Position numbers and translations under genes: made by a program | Part shown: in pieces, positions 1 to 6,710 of the stretch | How the letters are laid out: every line of letters starts with the position of its first letter | Numbering within the stretch: position 1 is the stretch's first letter | Notes under the pieces: generated by a model | What the model was told of the DNA's origin: nothing | What the model saw: the letters and a program-made list of their open reading frames with translations, nothing else | Database searches by the model: none | Source of the DNA: Actinomycetes bacterium | GTDB taxonomy: Bacteria; Actinomycetota; Acidimicrobiia; Acidimicrobiales; Palsa-688 | Length of the DNA: 12,852 bases | Assembly (NCBI GenBank): GCA_021846485.1 | Contig: JAJZWW010000052.1 | Location: forward strand, 1 to 12,852 | Direction of reading: 5' to 3'

Positions 1-228
1 GCGCGCGAGGGCTTGGCCGGCCCGTGCCTCGTTGCGGATAGCGCCCCGTCACTCGGATTCCTTGCGGGCGGGGTAAACGGGACGCTCCCCGGCCGCCAAC
101 GCCGCTGACCGGGGGTGTTCCCGTTCAGGGTTCGCTGACCTGGACTCTCCCCTGCGGATCTGAAGGGCTCGGCAGATGGCACGGGGAGGGCCCGGCAGTT
201 ACGGAGAAGGAGGCGACAGCAGCCCGGG
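1..228. other. Left edge, no supported gene
   Basis: No reading frame here shows convincing protein character, and the piece is cut by the window edge. It lies downstream of the leftward exporter gene, so it should hold that gene's terminator, but I see only weak GC-rich pairings and no T-run. A short plus-strand frame open from base 1 could be the tail of an outside gene; nothing supports it. Confidence 0.4.
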
Positions 229-1491
229 TCACGATCCGGTCAGCTCCGAGAGGCGGGGGATCGACCGCATGGCGGGGGCGGCGGTGACGGCCATGGCGAT
301 GGCGGCGGTGATGCCGCCGATGGCAAGGAAGGTCCCCGGCCCCCCGATCTTGGTGAGGAGGAGGCCGACGGCGAGGGGGGCGAGCGGGCTGGCCGCGCCG
401 GTCACGAAGTTGCCGGCTGCGTCTACGCGTCCTTGAAGAGCGTCAGGGGTGACGGTGATCACGTAGCTGATGAGGATGGTGTTGGCCGCGGGGGCGAGGA
501 AGGTGGTGGTGCCGAGGAGAACACCGAGGAGATAGGGGTCGTGCGTCAAGGCCATGAGGGAGACCAGCGCGGTGGTGGACCAGAAGATCCCGAGGACGAC
601 GAGCGAAGGGTGCCGGGTGCCGGCGAGGCGGGTGGCGAGCAGGGCACCGGCGAAGCCGCAGGCGCCAGCGGTCCCGAGCATGGTCCCGACCTGGGCCGGG
701 TTGGCCCCCCCGGCTCTGGCGGCGACGATCACCGCGAGGTAGACGGCACGGAACACGAAACCGAAGCCCGCCGCGGAGAGGAGCATCGCCCGGATGACGC
801 GCTGGCCCCAGACCCATCCCAGCCCGGCCGTCAGCTGTCCGCGCAGGTTCTCGTGTTGGGTTGCGGGGGTGACGCCCATGGGGGTGCGGACCACCAAGGT
901 GGCCAGGAACGAGTAGGCGTAGCTGGCGGCGTCGCCGGCGAAGGGCAGGGACCGGGCCAGCCCGAACAGCACGCCCCCCAGCGGTGGGCCGGCAACGCCG
1001 GCCGCGTAGCTGCGAGCTTCCAGGCGGGATACCGCGGTGGCCATCTCCGCCGGGCGCACGACCCGGCGGAAGGCGGCGATGGAGGCGGGCCGGAACAACT
1101 CGCCGAAACCGTTCTCCACGAAGGCGGCGACAGCCAGCTGGGCCACCCCCAAGACGCCGAACGCGGCCGCGGCAGCGACGCTGGCCAGCACAGCGACCCT
1201 GGAAAGGTCGGCCACCAGCATCGCATGTCGCCGGTCCCAGCGGTCGACGAGAGCGCCGGCGGGCAGGCGCAGGACGAGCCGGGCGACGAGGCCGGTGGTG
1301 CCGACCACGCCGGCCAGGGTTGCCGACCCGGTGAGGGCCAGCACCGCCAGGGGGTAGGCGACCGTCGACATCTGTGTGCCGAGCAAGGAGACCGCCCCGC
1401 CGCTCCACAACATCAGGTAATCCCGGTTGCCGGAGAGCAACTGGCCAGAGCCGAGCTGTTCTTGGCGTCGCTGAGGAGGGTCCCCGCTCAA
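229..1491 (-). CDS. MFS transporter, probable drug/metabolite exporter
   Basis: The 420-residue product is a 12-helix major facilitator of the EntS/MFS_3-like exporter type, expected to move small molecules out across the cytoplasmic membrane by proton exchange. Hydrophobic segments run from about residue 27 to the C-terminus. The loop after helix 2 carries the MFS motif A at residues 79-92 (GALVDRWDRRHAML). Length is normal for the family. The chosen start is TTG, whose last bases form the TGA stop of the upstream antitoxin-like gene (TTGA, 4-bp overlap), which suggests translational coupling; there is no clear Shine-Dalgarno, and a second TTG at residue 18 is an alternative. The substrate cannot be told from sequence. 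Co-transcription with the DNA-binding antitoxin-like gene suggests that protein may control it. Confidence 0.9.
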   Translation of the reverse strand: MSGDPPQRRQEQLGSGQLLSGNRDYLMLWSGGAVSLLGTQMSTVAYPLAVLALTGSATLAGVVGTTGLVARLVLRLPAGALVDRWDRRHAMLVADLSRVAVLASVAAAAAFGVLGVAQLAVAAFVENGFGELFRPASIAAFRRVVRPAEMATAVSRLEARSYAAGVAGPPLGGVLFGLARSLPFAGDAASYAYSFLATLVVRTPMGVTPATQHENLRGQLTAGLGWVWGQRVIRAMLLSAAGFGFVFRAVYLAVIVAARAGGANPAQVGTMLGTAGACGFAGALLATRLAGTRHPSLVVLGIFWSTTALVSLMALTHDPYLLGVLLGTTTFLAPAANTILISYVITVTPDALQGRVDAAGNFVTGAASPLAPLAVGLLLTKIGGPGTFLAIGGITAAIAMAVTAAPAMRSIPRLSELTGS

Positions 1492-1805
1492 CAGGTCGCG
1501 CCGCCCGGTGGTTGCGGACCACCGGAGCGGGGAGGGGCCGCGGTGCTCCGGGCGGCGGTCTTCTGTGGATGCTCCGGTGAGCCGGGCATGCGTGGAAGCC
1601 CCGTCGGTAGCGACGACACCGTCGCGACGGTCGTCTCCTGGTCCCCGGCTCGGGCCCGCTTAGCGTGGGCAACTGAGACCAGAACCGCCATGGCACGACC
1701 GTGGCGGGTCAGGGTGATCTGCTCGCCGGTGTAGGCGACTCGGTTGACCAGGTCGGCCAACTGGGCGCGCGCTTCGGTCACGGGGATACTCGGCTCGTCA
1801 GGCAT
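1488..1805 (-). CDS. Phd/YefM-family antitoxin-like protein
   Basis: The 105-residue product starts with the typical Phd/YefM fold: IPVTEARAQLADLVNRV (residues 7-23), then an ITLTRHGRAMAVLVS strand-turn-strand. This family binds DNA as a dimer and neutralises RelE/Doc-type toxins. About 50 residues after the core are rich in Pro, Ser and Gly and look disordered. No toxin gene follows; instead the MFS exporter starts inside the stop codon. The ATG at 1805 was chosen because a -10 box TACAAT sits six bases upstream, giving a leaderless mRNA, and because the conserved domain begins just after it. An upstream ATG at 1829 (eight more residues) would lie inside the palindrome. It may be an orphan antitoxin, a transcription factor for the exporter, or half of a module whose toxin has been lost. 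Confidence 0.8.
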   Translation of the reverse strand: MPDEPSIPVTEARAQLADLVNRVAYTGEQITLTRHGRAMAVLVSVAHAKRARAGDQETTVATVSSLPTGLPRMPGSPEHPQKTAARSTAAPPRSGGPQPPGGATC

Positions 1806-1811
1806 GTCAAG

Positions 1812-1828
1812 ATTGTACAGGACGTACA
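1812..1828 (-). promoter_or_regulatory. Leaderless promoter with overlapping palindrome upstream of antitoxin
   Basis: On the minus strand the -10 hexamer TACAAT (1812-1817) lies six bases before the ATG at 1805, so transcription should begin at or next to the start codon. A perfect palindrome TGTAC-n5-GTACA (1814-1828) overlaps this hexamer. Antitoxins of the Phd/YefM family commonly repress their own promoter through short palindromes, so this is the likely operator. No good -35 hexamer is visible. Confidence 0.6.
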
Positions 1829-1932
1829 TAACTTCGCCAGTCGTGTCTGGGGTGCCCGATTGCTGTCCGCGCCCGCTGGAGAATCCCGCCACGGGACAGG
1901 CCGTCGAGCGGGTCCGTTCGGTTGGCGGCGTC

Positions 1933-2754
1933 TTATTGGGTGAGGCGGACGCTGTAGCAGCGCTCAACCCGGTACCGCTCGAAGCCCAGCCGCTCCAAAA
2001 TCGGCGCCGAGGTGGATGGACGGGCCCGGGTCAGGGCCAGGGTGGCGCCCCAGCTCCTGGCCAGCACTAGGCGAGCGGCCAACACCCGGACGTAGGCACC
2101 CCGGTTGCGCGCCCGTTCGAGGGTCACCGCGCCGGCCAGGCGGGCGACGTCCCCGTACATTCGGCACCGCCCTATAGCCGCCGGCACGCCATCCACGGTG
2201 GCGAGGATCGCGAACCCTTGCCGACCTTCCAGGTCCCGGAGGTACTCCTCGTATCCAACCTCGATAGAGGCGGCGTCGAGCGGCGCCCGACCCCATCCGG
2301 TCGTCTCGACTTCCACCAGCGCCTCGTAAGAGGCCCGGTCGGCGACCACTGTGGTCGCCTCCGGCGAGGATCCGGCCTGTTCGATGTCCCTGGCCAGCAG
2401 GTGGTAGGTGTCGCACAGCTCGCCGCCCCTGGCCACCAGCGGCGCTTCGTCCCCGGCTAGGGCGTCGTCAAACACCCACCATCGGATCTCGTCCTCGCCC
2501 CAGGAACGCACCTGGTCCTCCGCCTCCTTGGCGAAGGTCGCCAGGGGCCGGCGGGCGAACGTCCACGCCTGGACCAGTCCCATCGTCGGGGAGCGCAACC
2601 GGTCCGGGTAGCGCAGAAGGAGGTAGTCGTCGGTGCGAATCTTGCGGGTGTCGGGACCAGCCAGCGCCAGTTGCTCGTCGATGGCGTCGGACGCCTCCAC
2701 GATGGCCTCCGGTGTCCACTGTCGCCGCGGCCCGGGTCGCTCTTGGAGGCTCAC
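1933..2754 (-). CDS. GNAT-family N-acetyltransferase (two-domain)
   Basis: The C-terminal half has the acetyl-CoA-binding signature of GNAT enzymes: residues 216-225 (RNRGAYVRVL) form the pyrophosphate-binding loop and helix, followed by ALTRARPSTSAPILERLGF, the typical end of the fold. The N-terminal half (WWVFD...DTYHLLARDI) resembles a degenerate first GNAT domain, as in tandem-GNAT proteins. It should transfer an acetyl group to an unknown amine; the substrate cannot be told. The GTG at 2754 was chosen (273 residues) because family-like sequence begins there and a small upstream frame ends across it as GTGA. An in-frame GTG at 2937 overlaps the stop of the previous gene in the same GTGA manner and would add 61 residues, but those are rich in His, Cys and Arg and look non-coding. 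The gene lies 127 bp upstream of the antitoxin-like gene. Confidence 0.82.
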   Translation of the reverse strand: MSLQERPGPRRQWTPEAIVEASDAIDEQLALAGPDTRKIRTDDYLLLRYPDRLRSPTMGLVQAWTFARRPLATFAKEAEDQVRSWGEDEIRWWVFDDALAGDEAPLVARGGELCDTYHLLARDIEQAGSSPEATTVVADRASYEALVEVETTGWGRAPLDAASIEVGYEEYLRDLEGRQGFAILATVDGVPAAIGRCRMYGDVARLAGAVTLERARNRGAYVRVLAARLVLARSWGATLALTRARPSTSAPILERLGFERYRVERCYSVRLTQ

Positions 2755-2861
2755 GACGACAGGTCGGTCACGGTCACACACCGCCCGGCTGGCACTCGGA
2801 CATGATGACGCGTCGAGTCGATCGCGTCCAGCATGCCGGTGCGTGCCCAGGGGTGCCGCAT
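2751..2861 (-). CDS. Candidate small ORF overlapping the GNAT start
   Basis: This 36-residue frame (ATG at 2861; middle part MLDAIDSTRHHVRVPAGRCV) reads more like protein than the other two frames over the same bases. Its TGA overlaps the preferred GNAT start as GTGA, a common sign of translational coupling. I do not recognise it. It could be a leader peptide, a short operon member, or the decayed end of a gene. No clear ribosome-binding site or -10 box precedes the ATG, so support is weak. Confidence 0.25.
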   Translation of the reverse strand: MRHPWARTGMLDAIDSTRHHVRVPAGRCVTVTDLSS

Positions 2862-2933
2862 GGCGATGCCCGAAGGGCGACGCCACGTCCACCTCCAACC
2901 GAAGGTGAACGACGGAAAAGTGCGCTGATAAGG

Positions 2934-3248
2934 TCACCCATGGTGCTGCGCGATGCCCTGCCGGATCGCCTCGACCATCGTTTGTAGATCGGGGGTCACG
3001 AGGTCGGGACTGTCAGGCTCGCCCAGCCCCTCGGGCAAGGACTGTACGTACTCCCGGATCACCATCAGCAGAGCCCCCATGTGGAAGGCCCTGTTACGGT
3101 CAATCACCCCCGCCTGTGCTGGTTCGTCGATGGCCGCTGCCAGTAGCACGATGCCGTCCAGTGCATTCTCCCGGGTAACCACTTCACGACCGGGGGCGAT
3201 CCCCGGCTCCTGCTGCCCAGCGAAGCGAATCAGCAGGTGCTGCATCAT
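2934..3248 (-). CDS. Hypothetical protein, 104 aa
   Basis: I do not recognise this protein. It has balanced composition, biased codons and predicted mostly helical segments (for example residues 29-41 and 55-71, where FHMGALLMVIREYV stands out), with no signal peptide or membrane segment, so a small soluble cytoplasmic protein is likely. Two ATG codons in tandem (3248 and 3245) begin the frame; neither has a clear Shine-Dalgarno or -10 box. Its stop overlaps an alternative start of the GNAT gene (GTGA), so the two may share a transcript. Function is unknown. Confidence 0.6.
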   Translation of the reverse strand: MMQHLLIRFAGQQEPGIAPGREVVTRENALDGIVLLAAAIDEPAQAGVIDRNRAFHMGALLMVIREYVQSLPEGLGEPDSPDLVTPDLQTMVEAIRQGIAQHHG

Positions 3249-3434
3249 CCCGTAGAAGACGTTGCTCGGGGCCTATGTTCGGCTCAGTCACGGCCCCGAC
3301 CGTAGTCCCTCACTTTGAGTGGCCCTTACGGCCGCCGAGCCCGGCGTGAGCACCGACGGGGCCAGTCCCATCACCGATCGGCTGCTGCGACAGGCAGGTG
3401 GTCCGAGCCGTGCTCGAGGATTCGTCGGATCGCT

Positions 3435-3740
3435 TCAGTTAGGCGGCAGGCTTGGCCGAGCCGGGTCGTGGGTACCAGAGCGTCGGGTCCTCGCCCGACG
3501 AGCGAGGAGGACCAGCCCTACCACCAGACCGATCAGAGCTCCGGCCAGCGCAGCAGGAAAGCCGACTTCGAAGGCGGCAAACCACGCCGTGAGGGGATAG
3601 GTGACCAGGCCGACGGCCAGCCCGACTAGGACCCCGATCACGCCGGCACACAGGCTCCCCGTGGCCACGGCCCGCTGGACGATCGGAAGCTCCCCCAAAG
3701 ACGCTGCCATTTGACCAAGAAGGGCCCGAGCGCTGAGCAC
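3435..3740 (-). CDS. Small membrane protein with two helices
   Basis: The 101-residue product has two strongly hydrophobic, glycine- and valine-rich segments at about residues 29-51 and 58-80, joined by a short turn containing TYPLTAWF. A basic patch (ARRARTRR) follows the second helix, placing that end in the cytoplasm by the positive-inside rule. The family is not recognised. The GTG at 3740 was chosen because CATACT lies six bases upstream, as at other leaderless starts here; an ATG at 3758 would add six residues, and the open frame reaches 3881. It lies downstream of the candidate 50-residue ORF on the same strand and could be read with it. Confidence 0.55.
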   Translation of the reverse strand: MLSARALLGQMAASLGELPIVQRAVATGSLCAGVIGVLVGLAVGLVTYPLTAWFAAFEVGFPAALAGALIGLVVGLVLLARRARTRRSGTHDPARPSLPPN

Positions 3741-3746
3741 ATCGCC

Positions 3747-3752
3747 AGTATG
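3747..3752 (-). promoter_or_regulatory. Possible leaderless -10 box for small membrane protein
   Basis: CATACT on the minus strand sits six bases before the GTG at 3740. The first base departs from TAnnnT, so this is weaker than the other -10 boxes in the window. Confidence 0.3.
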
Positions 3753-3834
3753 GCGCATGGCGTTGATGCCGACCCCAGCTGAGGATCGCCCTACGGACGC
3801 TGAGCCTGCGTATCTTCGAGTCTGTTGGCGACCG

Positions 3835-3987
3835 CTAGCCCTGCCGAGGTGCTCCGTTACTGGAGTCGACGATGTCGTCATTCAGGATGATGGTGCCGTC
3901 TTCGGCCAGGAAGCCGCCGACCACCCAGCTCCCGTACACAACCGTCTGGCTTCTTGTCTTAACCCAGCTACGAGTCTCATCGGCCAC
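3835..3987 (-). CDS. Candidate 50-residue small protein
   Basis: This short frame starts at GTG 3987 and ends at TAG 3835. The product contains VVYGSWVVGGFLAEDGTIIL followed by NDDIVDSS, an alternation of beta-like hydrophobic and acidic stretches that looks like genuine protein rather than a GC-rich shadow. A TAGACT box lies seven bases upstream, matching the leaderless geometry seen at other genes here. It is on the same strand as the small membrane protein, whose start is 94 bp beyond its stop. I do not recognise a family; it could be a complete microprotein or the remnant of a longer gene. The plus-strand frame over it (from 3872) is an extension of the proline dehydrogenase frame and is not needed for that gene. 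Confidence 0.45.
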   Translation of the reverse strand: MADETRSWVKTRSQTVVYGSWVVGGFLAEDGTIILNDDIVDSSNGAPRQG

Positions 3988-3994
3988 GGGCCGG

Positions 3995-4000
3995 AGTCTA
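3995..4000 (-). promoter_or_regulatory. Leaderless -10 box for 50-residue ORF
   Basis: TAGACT on the minus strand is seven bases upstream of the GTG at 3987 and fits TAnnnT exactly. No good -35 hexamer is seen. Confidence 0.4.
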
Positions 4001-4036
4001 CGGCTGCGGCGTCCCAGACCAGGGGCGTCCCAGACA

Positions 4037-4101
4037 GCGATCGGGCTACGGGGCCGGGTGACCGTCGAGGTCGAGTCGGGGTTGCAGGTTTGGCAAGGTG
4101 G
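4037..4101. repeat. Repeat block A, copy 1 (upstream of PRODH)
   Basis: This 65-bp block matches 12002-12073 at 54 of 65 positions by my hand alignment, with one 7-bp gap where the second copy repeats CAGGTCG/CAGGTCT. Here the block ends four bases before the proline dehydrogenase start. In the second copy it is followed directly by the 3' flank of the MDMPI gene. It may contain the PRODH promoter, though I find no clear -10 box. Confidence 0.75.
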
Positions 4102-4105
4102 TGGG

Positions 4106-4981
4106 GTGGGCCTTGACCGTGCGGTGCTGTTCAGGCTGGCGACCAGTGAGCGGCTTGAGCGTACTGTCCGTTCTCTACCGGCCGGAGAGCGGGTCGCGTG
4201 GCGGGCGGCCTCACGTTACGTCGCCGGACGCAGCCGCTCCGAGGCTCTGGGCGTCGCTGATCGACTGCTGGTCGACGGCCACGGCGTCAGTGTCGACCTG
4301 TTTGGTGAGTTGGTCGCCGATGTCGGCGAGGCGACCGAGGTGGTCGAGCACTACCGCTCCCTGATCGCGGCCCTGCCTGCTCCGCCTACGGATGTGTGGC
4401 TGTCAGTCGACCTCACCCATCTGGCGCTCGACGTGGACCGCCCAGGTGCGGCTGACCGGCTCGCGCACATCGTCGATGCTCTCCCCCCCGGACGGCGAGT
4501 ACAGGTCGGCGCTGAGGACGCGCGCCGCACCGATGCGGTGCTCTCTTGCATCCTGGAGGTGGCCGGCCGCGGCCTGGCCGACCGTCTCGGCGGCACTGTG
4601 CAGGCCAACCTGGTGCGCTCGGCCGACGACGCCGATGCGCTGGCCGCCGCCGGAGTGCACATCCGCCTGGTCAAGGGCGCCTACATCGAGACCGCAGGCG
4701 CCCACGCCTACGGGGAGCCGACCGACGTCGCCTACCTGAGGCTGGGCTTCCGCCTGGCCGAGCAGCGGGCCGCGTGGTCGATGGCCACGCACGACGGTCG
4801 GCTGCGAGAGGCGCTGCTGCTCGGCGCCGGGCCCGTAACGGTCGAGCATCTTCTCGGCGTGCGACCGGACGTCCTCGCCGACCTGCGCCGGCGCGATGTC
4901 CCCACCCGGGTCTACGTCCCCTATGGTCAGGGCTGGTTCCGCTACTGGATGCGCCGCCTCGCAGAATCCCGGGGCGCGTAG
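4106..4981 (+). CDS. Proline dehydrogenase (monofunctional)
   Basis: The 291-residue product is an FAD-dependent proline dehydrogenase, oxidising L-proline to delta-1-pyrroline-5-carboxylate in proline catabolism. Family motifs appear in order: LTHLALDVD (about 102-110), VQVGAED, VQANLVRSADD, RLVKGAYIE (187-195), ATHD (227-230), and the C-terminal RVYVPYGQGWFRYWMRRLAE (268-287) with the arginine pair that holds the substrate carboxylate. The length fits the short monofunctional bacterial type; the P5C dehydrogenase partner is not in the window. The frame is open from 3872, but family-like sequence starts at the GTG at 4106, which has a weak purine-rich AAGGTGG upstream; GTG 4124 is an alternative. 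The gene converges on the MDMPI-like gene and is absent from the second copy of the surrounding duplication. Confidence 0.9.
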   Translation: MGLDRAVLFRLATSERLERTVRSLPAGERVAWRAASRYVAGRSRSEALGVADRLLVDGHGVSVDLFGELVADVGEATEVVEHYRSLIAALPAPPTDVWLSVDLTHLALDVDRPGAADRLAHIVDALPPGRRVQVGAEDARRTDAVLSCILEVAGRGLADRLGGTVQANLVRSADDADALAAAGVHIRLVKGAYIETAGAHAYGEPTDVAYLRLGFRLAEQRAAWSMATHDGRLREALLLGAGPVTVEHLLGVRPDVLADLRRRDVPTRVYVPYGQGWFRYWMRRLAESRGA

Positions 4982-5010
4982 GCCGCACGCCGAGCCGGCG
5001 CCACGCTCTG

Positions 5011-5790
5011 GCCCGGCCCCTCGCCGGAGGCTAGTCAGCAACCACCAACGCTCAGTCGGGTCACGGTCGGGGTGGGGCCGGGCGGCCGTCAGTATCCGGC
5101 CAGGAGGGCTTGGAGGCGCGCAAGGCTCTCGACGGGCATGTGGCTGCGGAACCGACCCCTCTGGTCAGGGCGGCGTCCCCAGATGACCAGGGTGCGAGCC
5201 GCGGCGTCGAGTTCAGCGTAGGGCTCGTCGCCGTCCTGGTCAGCCAGTTCGAGACCGGCGTGCTCGCCGTCCACGACGACGCGCACGTCCCGGTTGCCTT
5301 CGCAACGCAGGCGCACGGCGAAGTTCCCGTCGGCGTCGGGGTCGTGATGGCGGCCCCGGGCCAGCAGCAGGCGGCCCAACACGCCGACGGCGTGCTCGGT
5401 GAGCTCTGGCTGGGCCAGCAACTGACACCCCACCTCGTCGTCGCCGGCGAAGTCCCAGCGGTGGACGACGAACTCGTTGCGCATGTGGGGGAGGAACTTC
5501 GCCACCGCCATGCGCCGTCCGGTCCAAGGGATGACCGCCTCGGGCTCTTTGGCAAGGACTTGGTCGATGACCGAGCGCATCTTGTTCTCCTCCATGTTCA
5601 GGCGCCGGCGCAAGTCGGGGTCGTTCATGGCCCGGTAGGGGGCCTCCCTGACCTCGAAGCTCTGGGTGGCAGGCACCTGTTCGCCTCGCAGGTAGGGTTC
5701 CAGGTGCGCCGGGTGACCTCGGCGGCTCCGGCCGCCAGGTGGGCGGTCACCTCGTGGGTGGTCCAGCCCTCGCAGGCGCTGACGGTCTGC
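5011..5790. repeat. Repeat block B, copy 1 (MDMPI gene and 3' flank)
   Basis: This segment aligns with 12075-12852 (the window end), covering the MDMPI-family gene and about 75 bp of 3' flank. The second copy may continue outside the window. The aligned proteins differ at about 30 of 195 positions by my count. The main indel in the coding part is two extra bases here near 5705-5711, which break the frame. Blocks A and B are adjacent in the second copy but about 910 bp apart in this one. Confidence 0.8.
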
Positions 5791-5866
5791 GGAGCGCTGT
5801 GCTGGAGGGCATCGAGGAAGGCGTCGGCCTCTCGGCTGCGGGATGTGGGGGTGGGGGGGCGCCCAT
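5089..5866 (-). pseudogene. MDMPI-family (DinB-fold) gene, frame disrupted
   Basis: Homologues are mycothiol-linked maleylpyruvate isomerase-type proteins with a DinB-like metal-binding bundle. A strong GGAGGAG lies eight bases before an ATG at 5866, but that frame stops at 5747. The true N-terminal sequence (ADAFLDALQHSAPQTVSACEGW, then THEVTAHLAAG with the first metal-ligand histidine) is in another frame, reachable by one added C in the C7 tract at 5853-5859. A second break near 5705-5711, two bases more than the paralogue, separates it from the C-terminal frame (5089-5676), which holds the ExxxH motif NEFVVHRWDF. The open 195-residue part could start at GTG 5676 but would lack the first histidine. 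The C-terminal frame is well preserved, so the damage is recent, or the indels are sequencing errors. Confidence 0.7.
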
Positions 5867-5898
5867 GGTGTTGTCTCCTCCAGCTCGGTTGGTTGGCT

Positions 5899-5913
5899 CT
5901 AGGCCGAACCTAG
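5899..5913. promoter_or_regulatory. Palindrome between divergent MDMPI and ArsR genes
   Basis: A perfect inverted repeat CTAGG-n5-CCTAG lies in the 76-bp gap between the MDMPI-like ATG (5866) and the ArsR-type GTG (5943), about 18 bases upstream of the regulator's -10 box. The position suits an operator through which the regulator controls itself and the divergent gene. ArsR proteins usually bind longer imperfect palindromes, so this may be only the core. Confidence 0.45.
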
Positions 5914-5930
5914 GGGCGAGACGTTTGGGG

Positions 5931-5936
5931 TAGCGT
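5931..5936 (+). promoter_or_regulatory. Leaderless -10 box for ArsR-type regulator
   Basis: TAGCGT, an exact TAnnnT match, is followed by six bases and then the GTG at 5943, so the transcript should begin at the start codon. There is no Shine-Dalgarno upstream of this GTG. Confidence 0.55.
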
Positions 5937-5942
5937 CGAAAC

Positions 5943-6650
5943 GTGGATGTCGACGTGGCCGTGGCGGCCCAGCTATTCGCCGACCGGACCCGCGCCGCGG
6001 TGGTGGCGGCCCTCCTCGACGGCCGAGCGCTCACCGCCGGCGAGCTGGCCCGGGCCGCCGAGGTGTCGGCCCCTACCGTGAGCGCCCACCTGAGCCGCCT
6101 CTTGACCGCTGGCCTGGTGGCCGTAGAGACCCAGGGAAGGCACCGCTACTACCGTCTGGCCGACGGACGAGCCGCCCGAGCCTTCGAGGCCCTCGCCGCC
6201 CTGGCGCCGGTGCGGCCGGTCCGCTCGCTCCGCCAATCGCGGGTGGCAGCCGAGCTGGCCTGGGCCAGAACCTGCTACGACCACCTGGCCGGAGCCGTGG
6301 CCGTATCCCTGACCGACACCCTCATAGAGCGACAAGTGCTCACCGAGACCGACAGCAGCTACCAGCTCGGCCCGCAAAGCCACGTCCTCGAAAGGTTCGG
6401 CCTGGACCTGGGAACCCTGTCCAACTCGCGGCGCTCCTTCGCCCACCCGTGCCTGGACTGGAGTGAACGGCGTCACCACATCGCCGGCGCCCTCGGCGCA
6501 GGCCTGCTGACCCACATGGTCGGCCTCCGATGGGTGAGCCGCCGGCCAGCCAGCCGGGCAATCGTGATTCACGACGACGGAAGGGAGGGTCTCACCGAGG
6601 CCTTCGGCTGCCGCCTACCGGCCCAGCCCGGACAGCACGGCGCGGCCTGA
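5943..6650 (+). CDS. ArsR/SmtB-type HTH transcriptional regulator
   Basis: The 235-residue product has an N-terminal winged helix (about residues 8-85): LFADRTRAAVVAALLDGRAL, the recognition helix APTVSAHLSRLLTAGLV, and the wing VETQGRHRYYRLAD. A long C-terminal domain follows with RTCYDHLAGAVAV (109-121) and PCLDWSERRHHIAGALGAGL (169-188), conserved segments of the larger ArsR-like regulators found beside metabolic genes. Cys111 and Cys170 sit in these segments and could take part in sensing, but this is only a possibility. The start at GTG 5943 is fixed by the leaderless -10 box. It is divergent from the damaged MDMPI-like gene and probably controls it through the palindrome between them. 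The signal is unknown. Confidence 0.88.
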   Translation: MDVDVAVAAQLFADRTRAAVVAALLDGRALTAGELARAAEVSAPTVSAHLSRLLTAGLVAVETQGRHRYYRLADGRAARAFEALAALAPVRPVRSLRQSRVAAELAWARTCYDHLAGAVAVSLTDTLIERQVLTETDSSYQLGPQSHVLERFGLDLGTLSNSRRSFAHPCLDWSERRHHIAGALGAGLLTHMVGLRWVSRRPASRAIVIHDDGREGLTEAFGCRLPAQPGQHGAA

Positions 6651-6710
6651 TCCCCAGACGCAGGAGCCGCCCGCTGGCGCCCGTAGGCCGATGGTTGAGT
6701 GGGATCGCGG

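Noticed and set aside
433..1734. Long plus-strand frame (433 aa) and minus-strand frame 443-1696 over the MFS gene
   Set aside because: Both are extreme in Gly/Glu/Asp or Arg/Pro and lie antisense to or out of phase with a clear MFS transporter; they are GC-rich shadows.
3872..4105. N-terminal 78-residue extension of proline dehydrogenase
   Set aside because: The extension shows no family similarity, is antisense to the 50-residue ORF, and crosses repeat block A; family-like sequence begins at GTG 4106.
4988..5000. CGCCG-AGC-CGGCG hairpin just after the PRODH stop as terminator
   Set aside because: The stem is only 5 bp with no T-run, and such pairings are common by chance at this GC content.
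5110..5913. Plus-strand 267-aa frame antisense to MDMPI copy 1 (and the matching one at 12138-12638)
   Set aside because: It appears in both copies only because the underlying gene is duplicated; the minus strand encodes the recognisable ExxxH protein.
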